Shown piece by piece: positions 1 through 5,367 of a DNA stretch of 8,495 bases. The notes beneath the pieces were generated by a model. That model was not told the DNA's origin and did not search any database. It saw only the letters and a program-made list of their open reading frames with translations. This DNA is from Clostridia bacterium. GTDB lineage: Bacteria > Bacillota > Clostridia > Oscillospirales > Acutalibacteraceae. The stretch lies in NCBI GenBank assembly GCA_017614275.1, contig JAGACE010000098.1:1-8495 (forward strand). Direction: 5' to 3'. The first letter of the stretch is position 1. Each line of letters begins with the position of its first letter. A program made the translations under genes and the position numbers.

Positions 1-514
1 CCAGATCGTGGTTGGACTCCAGGAGCACACTGCGGCTGCCGCAGATGGATCGCAGGACCTCTTCCGTCATGACGCCGAGGTCTGTGGCGACCGACACCCG
101 TTTCCCGTCCGGGAGGGTGATCGTGTAGCCGAGGCCCTCCGCGCAGTCGTGGGAGGTGTGGAAACATTCCACATGGAAGTCTCCGACATCGGCAAAATGG
201 GTGATCTGGAAGACCGGGAAATCGCCGTTCAGATGGCCGCATCGGTCCAGGGCCTCCAGCGTGCCGAGAGACGCGTAGACCGGGATGTGATGCCGGTTCG
301 CGAACACCCGCAGTCCGCAGATGTGGTCGGTGTGCTCATGGGTCAGGAAGATGGCCTGCACCCGCTCCGGGGAAAGCCCCAGCGCTTCCAGCGCGAGCGT
401 GGTCTGCTTGGCGTTCTTCCCCACGTCGATGAGGACGCCGCCGCTGCGGTCGCCGACATAGGTGGCGTTGCCGCTGCTGCCCGAGAACAGCGTACAGAGG
501 CACGAGTCTGCCAT
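1..514 (-). CDS. walJ: WalJ/YycJ-like MBL-fold metallo-hydrolase (3' end missing)
   Basis: Cytosolic metallo-beta-lactamase-fold hydrolase of the WalJ/YycJ family; 171 N-terminal residues are visible and the gene runs off the left edge. Family members are about 260 residues, so roughly a third is missing. Visible motifs are the N-terminal SGSSGN (residues 11-16), the metal-binding HxHxDH as THEHTDH (H59, H61, D63, H64), a later HTSHD (H119, H122), ATDLG with D145, and ESNHD (166-170), all in the order and spacing of the family. In Bacillus subtilis the homologue sits in the walRK operon and is linked to cell-wall and division control, possibly through nuclease activity; the substrate here cannot be read from sequence. 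ATG at 514-512 is chosen because the conserved strand begins only a few residues later and a GGAAAGGGGG sequence lies at 521-530. An in-frame GTG at 565-563 would add 17 residues and also has a Shine-Dalgarno upstream. It lies 71 bases downstream of murA on the same strand. Confidence 0.88.
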   Translation of the reverse strand, partial: MADSCLCTLFSGSSGNATYVGDRSGGVLIDVGKNAKQTTLALEALGLSPERVQAIFLTHEHTDHICGLRVFANRHHIPVYASLGTLEALDRCGHLNGDFPVFQITHFADVGDFHVECFHTSHDCAEGLGYTITLPDGKRVSVATDLGVMTEEVLRSICGSRSVLLESNHDL

Positions 515-540
515 GGTCTTCCCCCTTTCCGGTCGGATGA

Positions 541-571
541 TAAAAGAAGAGGTGCGTTCCGACACGCACCT
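541..571 (-). terminator. hairpin with T-rich tail between murA and walJ (terminator or attenuator)
   Basis: Read on the minus strand, a perfect 8-bp stem AGGTGCGT (571-564) and ACGCACCT (557-550) encloses a 6-base loop, followed by CTTCTTTTA (549-541). This has the shape of an intrinsic terminator placed 15 bases after the murA stop codon. The T-tract is interrupted, so it may be leaky. Only 26 bases separate its end from the walJ ATG, too few for a separate walJ promoter downstream of it, so walJ is probably expressed by readthrough or from inside murA. The 5' arm overlaps a perfect AGGAGG (574-569). Confidence 0.6.
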
Positions 572-585
572 CCTAAGGATTTGAT

Positions 586-1881
586 TCAGCCCGCGTTCTG
601 GATCTTGTCCGGATTGTCCAGGATGGGCACGCGGGAAATGTCCGCGCCCAGCGCCGAGAACTTCTCTACGACGTTTTCATATCCGCGGTCGATGTAGATG
701 ACGTTTTCCACTTCGGTGTGGCCCACCGCCGCCAGGCCCGCGATGATCATGGCGGCGCCGGCGCGCAGGTCATAGGCCTTGACCGGACAGCCGTTGAGAT
801 GATCGACGCCCTGGATGATGGCGACTTTCCCGTTGACTTCGATGTGTGCGCCCATGCGGTTGAGCTGGTCCACATATTTGAACCGGTTGTCCCACACGCC
901 TTCCGAGACGATGCTGGTCCCGCCGGCCAGGCACAGGGCCGCGGCCATCTGGGGCTGCATGTCGGTCGGGAAGCCCGGATGGGGCATGGTCTTGATGTTG
1001 CACTTCGTCAGAGGCTTGTCCGCGATGACCCGGACGGCGTCGTCCTGTTCTTCTACAGTGACGCCCGCTTCGACGAGTTTCGCGACGATGGACTCCAGGT
1101 GCTTCGGGACGACGTTCCGCACCAGCACATCGCCTCCGCAGGCCGCCACAGCGGCCATGTAGGTCCCGGCTTCGATCTGGTCCGGGATGATGGAGTAATC
1201 GCAGCCGTGCATCTCTTCCACGCCGCGGATCTTGATGACGTCCGTACCGGCGCCGCGCACGTCCGCGCCCATGGAGTTGAGGAAGTTCGCAAGGTCAACG
1301 ATGTGCGGCTCTTTGGCGGCGTTCTCGATGACCGTGAGGCCCCGCGCTTTGACGGCAGCCAGCATGATGTTCATGGTGGCGCCGACCGAGACGACGTCCA
1401 TGTAGATGGAGTTGCCGGCCAGCTGGTCCGCTCTGGCGTGAACGAACGCGTTCTCCTCCATGGAGACGGTGGCTCCGAGCATCTCAAAGCCCTTGAGGTG
1501 CTGGTCGATGGGCCGGACCCCGCCGAAATCGCAGCCGCCGGGCATGGCGACGCGGGCTTCGGAGCAGCGCCCGAGCAGCGCGCCGAGCAGATAATACGAA
1601 GCGCGCAGATGACGGGTCAGGTCATAGGGGACCGTGAAGGAACTGATGACCGAGGTGTCGATCTCATAGGTGTGGGGGCTGATGGAACGGACACGGGCGC
1701 CCATGGCTTCGAGCATTTCCAGCATGCAGGTGACGTCCGAGATGTCCGGTATATTTTCGATCCGGCAGGGGCCTTCCGCCAGGAGCGTTGCGGGAAGGAT
1801 GGCGACCACGGAGTTCTTGGCTCCACTGATGTCCACGACACCTTCCAGGCGATGCCCGCCGTTGATGCAGAATTTCTCCAA
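586..1881 (-). CDS. murA: UDP-N-acetylglucosamine 1-carboxyvinyltransferase (MurA)
   Basis: Cytosolic enzyme of the first committed step of peptidoglycan synthesis: it transfers enolpyruvyl from phosphoenolpyruvate to the 3'-OH of UDP-GlcNAc and is the fosfomycin target. The 431-residue protein is a normal full length for the two-domain EPT fold. Visible signatures are GAKNS with K22 and N23, RAS at R93, the loop PGGC with the fosfomycin-reactive Cys at 117, RPIDQH from R123, FPTDMQ with the general-base Asp at 307, DLRAGAA with R372, and IDRGYE with R399. The start is TTG at 1881-1879, fixed by AGGAGAG six bases upstream; no ATG or GTG fits. The active-site loop reads CDFGGVRP, apparently one residue longer between Cys and Arg than the usual C-x-x-G-x-R-P. 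Many Bacillota carry two paralogues (MurA and MurZ); which one this is cannot be decided here. It has its own promoter at 1931-1959. Confidence 0.97.
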   Translation of the reverse strand: MEKFCINGGHRLEGVVDISGAKNSVVAILPATLLAEGPCRIENIPDISDVTCMLEMLEAMGARVRSISPHTYEIDTSVISSFTVPYDLTRHLRASYYLLGALLGRCSEARVAMPGGCDFGGVRPIDQHLKGFEMLGATVSMEENAFVHARADQLAGNSIYMDVVSVGATMNIMLAAVKARGLTVIENAAKEPHIVDLANFLNSMGADVRGAGTDVIKIRGVEEMHGCDYSIIPDQIEAGTYMAAVAACGGDVLVRNVVPKHLESIVAKLVEAGVTVEEQDDAVRVIADKPLTKCNIKTMPHPGFPTDMQPQMAAALCLAGGTSIVSEGVWDNRFKYVDQLNRMGAHIEVNGKVAIIQGVDHLNGCPVKAYDLRAGAAMIIAGLAAVGHTEVENVIYIDRGYENVVEKFSALGADISRVPILDNPDKIQNAG

Positions 1882-1887
1882 AACTAT

Positions 1888-1894
1888 CTCTCCT
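1888..1894 (-). promoter_or_regulatory. Shine-Dalgarno deciding the TTG start of murA
   Basis: AGGAGAG on the minus strand, six bases before TTG at 1881-1879. The first internal in-frame ATG is residue 53, past the conserved K22/N23 motif, so the TTG is needed for a complete enzyme. Confidence 0.8.
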
Positions 1895-1930
1895 GATATA
1901 ATCAGTATATATAGTGTTCAAATCCAAAGT

Positions 1931-1959
1931 ATTATACCACCTGTTCGGCCAATTGAAAA
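1931..1959 (-). promoter_or_regulatory. sigma-A-type promoter of murA
   Basis: Minus strand: -35 TTTTCA (1959-1954), 17-base spacer, perfect -10 TATAAT (1936-1931). Transcription is expected to begin near 1924, leaving a leader of about 40 bases that carries the Shine-Dalgarno. The -10 and spacing are ideal; the -35 matches 4 of 6. No riboswitch fits in this leader. Confidence 0.75.
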
Positions 1960-2044
1960 GTCCCGCCGGCAAAATTTCGTGCAAACGGTCGGAAAATCGT
2001 CAAATTATCCGATTTCCTTCCACATGCAAAATCGTTCTTCGTAC

Positions 2045-2080
2045 AAAAAACGACCCCTGTCTCCGAGGAGACGGGGGTCG
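2045..2080 (-). terminator. strong intrinsic terminator after the hydrolase gene
   Basis: Minus strand: CGACCCC (2080-2074) pairs with GGGGTCG (2057-2051), then one C/A mismatch, then GTCTC pairs with GAGAC around a CTCG loop, followed by six T's (2050-2045). It begins 21 bases after the hydrolase stop codon. It should end the hydrolase transcript and any readthrough from the murE operon, isolating murA. No T-tract follows on the plus strand, so it acts one way. Confidence 0.9.
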
Positions 2081-2101
2081 GATGCTGTTTCAGACAGGTG
2101 C

Positions 2102-3019
2102 TCAGCCGGGCAGGCCTTTGGAGGCGAGCCAGTCGGTGATGTCTTTGTAGACCTCTTCCTTGCAGTCGTCGCGGAAGAGCTCATGCCGGTAGCCCTTGTA
2201 CCATTTGGTGGTGTGGTCCTTGATGCCGGCCATGTCCATCCACTTGTCGGCGACCTTGACGCCGTAGCTGCAGAAACCGACGAGGTCCTGCGTGCCGGCG
2301 ACGACGAGGACCGGCAGGTCCTTCGGCATTTTCTTGGCCCAGAGGGTGCCGGCGGAACGGGCCGCCAGAGCGCCGAGCATGGCCATCAGGCCGGGGGTGT
2401 AATAGACCGTGATCATCGGGTCTTTCAGGTAGTCCGCGCGGTTCTCCTTGCTGCGGGAGAGCCAGCTGGTGGACGTCATGTTGTTCGTGACTTTGATCTC
2501 GATGTCTTTGACCGGAGCCGCGGTGAACAGCGGGACCAGCGGGTAGATCAGGCAGCGGAACGCACTTCCGAAGAAGTCCCCGGAACCGCAATACACCGTT
2601 GCCGCCAGTTCCTTGCCGTACTTCGCGCCGTAGATCTTGGCGACGAAGGAGCCCATGGAGTGACCGATGAGGATCTCGGGCAGGCCCGGATGCTCGGACA
2701 CGGCGATGTCTCTCATCTTGTGCATGTCTTTGATGACGATCTTGTCTGCGCCCTTCGGGCACTTGCCGATGTTGCGCAGGTTCTCTTCCTTGCCCATGGC
2801 AGTTTTGCCGTGGCCGACGTGGTCTTCGCCGTAGACGGCATAACCGGCTTTGGCGAGGTGTTCCGCGATCCCGTGGAAGCGGTCGATGTGCTCGCAGACG
2901 CCGTGGGCGATGAGCGCGACAGCTTTGGTCTCGACGGCGTCGTCGGTCCAGGTCAGATAGCGGACGCGGTCCTTCCGGTCGGTGGATTCAAAGAATCTCT
3001 CTTCACATTTGATGGCCAT
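2102..3019 (-). CDS. alpha/beta hydrolase, monoacylglycerol lipase / serine aminopeptidase S33 type
   Basis: A 305-residue alpha/beta-hydrolase-fold enzyme of the lysophospholipase/monoacylglycerol-lipase branch (Hydrolase_4 / S33). The catalytic triad can be placed: nucleophile Ser121 in GHSMGS, Asp245 in AGTQD, and His279 in GYRHE, the last resembling the G-x-R/Y-H-E ending typical of this branch. The oxyanion-hole region is AHGVCEH (39-44) and is followed by DHVGHG (66-71). A variable cap lies between about residues 150 and 225. There is no signal peptide, so it is probably cytosolic, or membrane-associated through its lipid substrate. The substrate (monoglyceride, lysophospholipid or another ester) cannot be decided. 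The start ATG at 3019-3017 is chosen because AGGAGG lies seven bases upstream; an upstream in-frame ATG (3079) overlaps the predicted -10 box and has no ribosome binding site. It has its own promoter and terminator. Confidence 0.88.
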   Translation of the reverse strand: MAIKCEERFFESTDRKDRVRYLTWTDDAVETKAVALIAHGVCEHIDRFHGIAEHLAKAGYAVYGEDHVGHGKTAMGKEENLRNIGKCPKGADKIVIKDMHKMRDIAVSEHPGLPEILIGHSMGSFVAKIYGAKYGKELAATVYCGSGDFFGSAFRCLIYPLVPLFTAAPVKDIEIKVTNNMTSTSWLSRSKENRADYLKDPMITVYYTPGLMAMLGALAARSAGTLWAKKMPKDLPVLVVAGTQDLVGFCSYGVKVADKWMDMAGIKDHTTKWYKGYRHELFRDDCKEEVYKDITDWLASKGLPG

Positions 3020-3026
3020 GATGTTT

Positions 3027-3032
3027 CCTCCT
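3027..3032 (-). promoter_or_regulatory. Shine-Dalgarno deciding the hydrolase start
   Basis: A perfect AGGAGG on the minus strand, seven bases before ATG 3019-3017. It makes the 20-residue upstream extension of the open frame unlikely to be translated. Confidence 0.85.
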
Positions 3033-3040
3033 GTTGCATG

Positions 3041-3062
3041 CTCACTTTCCATCTCCAGTGAG
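3041..3062 (-). promoter_or_regulatory. inverted repeat in the hydrolase leader
   Basis: CTCACT (3062-3057) and AGTGAG (3046-3041) on the minus strand form a perfect 6-bp inverted repeat around 10 bases, between the predicted transcription start (about 3071) and the Shine-Dalgarno. No T-tract follows, so it is not a terminator. It could be a repressor operator or an RNA stem affecting translation; it may also be chance. Confidence 0.35.
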
Positions 3063-3077
3063 TTTAAGTTCATTTCC

Positions 3078-3106
3078 ATAATAGCATAAGCATGTTTCGA
3101 TTTCCA
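3078..3106 (-). promoter_or_regulatory. extended -10 promoter of the hydrolase gene
   Basis: Minus strand: -35 TGGAAA (3106-3101, 4 of 6), 17-base spacer, -10 TATTAT (3083-3078, 5 of 6) preceded by TGC, giving a TGn extended -10. The -35 directly abuts the stop codon of the pseudouridine synthase gene. There is no terminator between the two genes, so readthrough from the murE operon may add to expression. Confidence 0.6.
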
Positions 3107-3997
3107 CTACAAACCCTCGACCAGACGTCCCATGTCTTCCGGCAGCGGGGCATCGACGGAGATCCGCTCTCCCGTCACCGGGTGCAGAAAGTCCGCATGG
3201 GCGCAGTGCAGAGCGTGACGGGCGATCTCCTCCGAGGGCGTTCCGTACAGAGTGTCTCCGAGCAGCGGGGTCCCCAGAGAGGCGAAGTGGACGCGGATCT
3301 GGTGGGTGCGGCCGGTCTCCAGGCGGACCCGGACCAGCGAGCGGTCCTCCCCCGTCTTCAGCGCTTCCCAGCGGGTCACGGCGCGGTCGCCCCGGTCGTC
3401 GACGGTGCGAAGCGTCAGGATGGGGTCCGGTCGAAAGATCGGCGCGTCGATGACGCCCTCGCCCTCATAGCGGCCGGAGGGCACGGCCAGATAGACCTTG
3501 TTCACGCCCCGCTGCAGCCGGTCGGCGGCGTAGGCGTTCAGCGCACAGACCATGACGCCGGACGTCCCCTTGTCCAGCCGTCCGACGGCCCGGAAGGCCG
3601 CGGTCCTCCCCTGCTGCTGCAGGTACCAGCTCAGGTAGTTGGCCAGGGTGTCTCCCTGATGGTTGTGCGACGGGTGGACCGCGATGGTGCCCGGCTTGTT
3701 GAAAACGATGAGATCTTCGTCCTCATAGAGGACGGTCGGCAGTTCCTGCTCGAAGAACTCCGGGTCCGGCAGCGGCGGGATCTGGTCCGCCGGGTCGTCC
3801 GGCAGGTGCACGGTCAGCACATCGCCCGCCTCCAGACGGTCGATGGTCCGCACCGGCTCTCCGCCCAGAAGGATGCCGTCCTCATACGTCTTGAGGTTCC
3901 GGATGACACGAGAAGAAAGCCCTGCACGGCCTCTCAGGTAATGCAGGACTTTGCGGTCTTGGTATTCGGCTGGCACAGTGAAGGTCAGGGTGCGCAT
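3107..3997 (-). CDS. RluA-family RNA pseudouridine synthase
   Basis: Converts uridine to pseudouridine in rRNA or tRNA. The 296-residue protein has a normal RluA/RluD-type length. Residues about 12-66 look like an S4 RNA-binding domain (LSSRVIRNLK, then GILLGGEPVRTIDRLEAGDVL). The catalytic domain follows: VFNKPGTIAVHPS (98-110), catalytic Asp142 in GRLDKGTSG, VNKVYLA (165-171), and LETGRTHQIRVHFAS (226-240). The usual His before RLD is Gly and the residue before TSG is Gly, a variation seen among Bacillota paralogues. Its target site cannot be assigned, since several RluA-type enzymes normally coexist. The ATG at 3997-3995 has AAGGAAG upstream. It is the third gene of the murE operon, 23 bases after femX, a link that probably reflects shared transcription rather than shared function. 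Confidence 0.93.
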   Translation of the reverse strand: MRTLTFTVPAEYQDRKVLHYLRGRAGLSSRVIRNLKTYEDGILLGGEPVRTIDRLEAGDVLTVHLPDDPADQIPPLPDPEFFEQELPTVLYEDEDLIVFNKPGTIAVHPSHNHQGDTLANYLSWYLQQQGRTAAFRAVGRLDKGTSGVMVCALNAYAADRLQRGVNKVYLAVPSGRYEGEGVIDAPIFRPDPILTLRTVDDRGDRAVTRWEALKTGEDRSLVRVRLETGRTHQIRVHFASLGTPLLGDTLYGTPSEEIARHALHCAHADFLHPVTGERISVDAPLPEDMGRLVEGL

Positions 3998-4020
3998 ACC
4001 GGATCTTCCTTTCGCGGGCT

Positions 4021-5355
4021 TCAGTGACGTTTCAGCAGCCGCACCGCGGTCATCTTCGCTTTCTTCGCCTTCGGCATGAGTTCCTTGTACAGCCAGTAAC
4101 GGAACGAGTTCCCGACCAGGATGTACTCGCCGATGTATTCGGTGTACCGGGCGCCGAAGCTCAACTTGAATTTGCTGATCCCCTCGAAGTCCGCATTGGG
4201 TCTCAGGGGACCCAGCGTGCCGTCCGCTCCCATCGTCTCCGGGGAGTCGACCAGGACATAGCCGAGGTCGTGATAATCCATCCCGAGGTCGATGCTGCGC
4301 AGCAGACGCAGGTAGTTCATATAGTGGCTCGAGCGGGTATTGTTCCGGACGATGTTCCGGGTGCCGCCGAAGACACAGTTGGCAAAGCCGCCGTACCGGA
4401 TGGTCAGGCCGCCGGCCACCGGGATCTTCGCGTCCGCCGGATAGTCCTTCGTCTCCTCCATGCGCTCGAGGTAACTTTTCGTGTTCTTGTCGATGACATC
4501 GATGTCGTTGGTCAGGCCCTTGATCTTCTTCTGAGGAGCGGTCTTCAGCGCCTCCTCCTTCTGCGCCCGCTCCGCGAGCCGGGCGTTCTGGAGCTCGGTG
4601 TCCTTGGCCTTGTCATAGTAGACGATCATGATGTCCGTGTAGTCCCGCAGGGTGCTGAACAGCAGTTTGATGTACTCCGTGTCGCGATGCACGAAGTCGT
4701 TGCGCTCGGACGTGTCGTCCATGACCGAGAGGAACTCCTGCAGGAGCTGCGGATCCTTCTCGACGTCTTCATACGAATAGGTTTTGCAGACCAGGCCGCG
4801 GCCCTCGCCCACGCGGACGGAATACCGCACGCCCTTCTCGCACTTTTTCAGCAGCTGCTTGCCGGGGATGAGCTCCCCGTTCTCGTCCCGCAGCGGGATG
4901 AGGGTCTGCACCGGGTGCTTGTAGGTATAGGACGGCAGGTCGGCGTTGAGCTGATAACCGAGGGACGTGAGGAGTTCGTGGGCGGCGTGACCTTCCGCCT
5001 GCGGCTCGCCGTCGACGCGCAGCGGCACCGGCGGGTCGAGGATGACGCAGAACGCCCCGTGGGCCTTCATCTCTTCGGAAATGAACGCCGTGAATTCCCT
5101 CTGGAGCGTCTCGTTGGCAAGATCGGACACGGTCCCGTAGGGCACATACCAGAGTTTGCCCGCCACCGGCAGATCGCGCTCCAGCACGAGACAGGTCAGG
5201 ACCCGCTCGCCGGCCTCGTCGAACCCGGCATAGAAGTGCGGCGCCCAGGCCGTCTTGACCTTCGGCCACAGGGAACACTGCTGGTACTGGCCGTGGTGCG
5301 CCTCGACAAAGCGGTCGAATCCCTCAAAATCGGTTTCCGTTCTGAACTGATACAT
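4021..5355 (-). CDS. FemAB/MurM-family aminoacyl-tRNA-dependent peptidoglycan bridge transferase
   Basis: Fem-type peptidyltransferase: these enzymes take an amino acid from aminoacyl-tRNA and attach it to the side-chain amine of stem residue 3, usually on lipid II at the inner membrane face, starting the interpeptide bridge. The 444 residues fit the two-GNAT-domain FemABX architecture. An N-terminal GNAT-like part contains KLWYVPYG (67-74) and GAFCVILDPPV (100-110). The second half has KKCEKGVRYSVR (170-181) and an acidic stretch with DDTSERNDF (213-221). A charged helical segment (about 250-306) resembles the coiled-coil arm of FemA, and the C-terminal FKLSFGARYTEYIGEY (396-411) is a family hallmark. 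It begins nine bases after murE, and its Shine-Dalgarno AAGGAG overlaps the murE stop. Which residue it adds, and whether it is FemX-like (first residue) or FemA/B-like (later residues), cannot be read; lack of a second fem gene here favours a first-residue role. Confidence 0.9.
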   Translation of the reverse strand: MYQFRTETDFEGFDRFVEAHHGQYQQCSLWPKVKTAWAPHFYAGFDEAGERVLTCLVLERDLPVAGKLWYVPYGTVSDLANETLQREFTAFISEEMKAHGAFCVILDPPVPLRVDGEPQAEGHAAHELLTSLGYQLNADLPSYTYKHPVQTLIPLRDENGELIPGKQLLKKCEKGVRYSVRVGEGRGLVCKTYSYEDVEKDPQLLQEFLSVMDDTSERNDFVHRDTEYIKLLFSTLRDYTDIMIVYYDKAKDTELQNARLAERAQKEEALKTAPQKKIKGLTNDIDVIDKNTKSYLERMEETKDYPADAKIPVAGGLTIRYGGFANCVFGGTRNIVRNNTRSSHYMNYLRLLRSIDLGMDYHDLGYVLVDSPETMGADGTLGPLRPNADFEGISKFKLSFGARYTEYIGEYILVGNSFRYWLYKELMPKAKKAKMTAVRLLKRH

Positions 5356-5360
5356 GCTGT

Positions 5361-5367
5361 CTCCTTA
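5361..5367 (-). promoter_or_regulatory. murE stop codon overlapping the femX Shine-Dalgarno
   Basis: TAAGGAG on the minus strand: TAA is the murE stop (5367-5365) and AAGGAG is the ribosome binding site for ATG 5355-5353, five bases further on. A ribosome ending murE covers the femX start region, so the two are likely translationally coupled. Confidence 0.8.

Larger units (their letters stand above)
1882..2101. other. intergenic gap between murA and the hydrolase gene
   Basis: A 220-base AT-richer gap holding the murA ribosome binding site and promoter and the hydrolase terminator. Between them (1961-2044) I see no open frame with a ribosome binding site and no riboswitch. The stretch does carry three related words, AAAATTTCGT (1971-1980), AAAATCGT (1993-2000) and AAAATCGT (2028-2035), and an imperfect inverted repeat GGAAAATCG (1991-1999) / CGATTTCC (2010-2017), which may or may not be regulator sites. 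Confidence 0.6.

Noticed and set aside
336..569. A 77-codon minus-strand frame starting at a GTG next to AGGAGG, considered as a leader peptide or small protein
   Set aside because: The GTG at 569-567 overlaps the Shine-Dalgarno itself, and most of the frame is a +1 shadow of walJ with Arg-rich low-complexity sequence. The AGGAGG is better considered with the walJ-frame GTG at 565-563.
718..1896. A 392-codon plus-strand open frame opposite murA
   Set aside because: Codon-register shadow of murA, whose catalytic residues are all in place; the antisense frame shows His/Asp/Val/Gly-rich sequence with no motif. The same holds for the plus-strand frames at 8-697, 1670-3061 and 3092-4027.
1984..2035. 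A second murA promoter using TTGACG or TTGCAT on the minus strand
   Set aside because: No acceptable -10 box occurs at 16-18 bases from either; the TATAAT at 1931-1936 is much better placed.
3020..3079. Longer hydrolase start at ATG 3079-3077
   Set aside because: It overlaps the predicted -10 box, has no ribosome binding site, and would encode a non-conserved 20-residue tail, while ATG 3019 has a perfect AGGAGG at ideal spacing.
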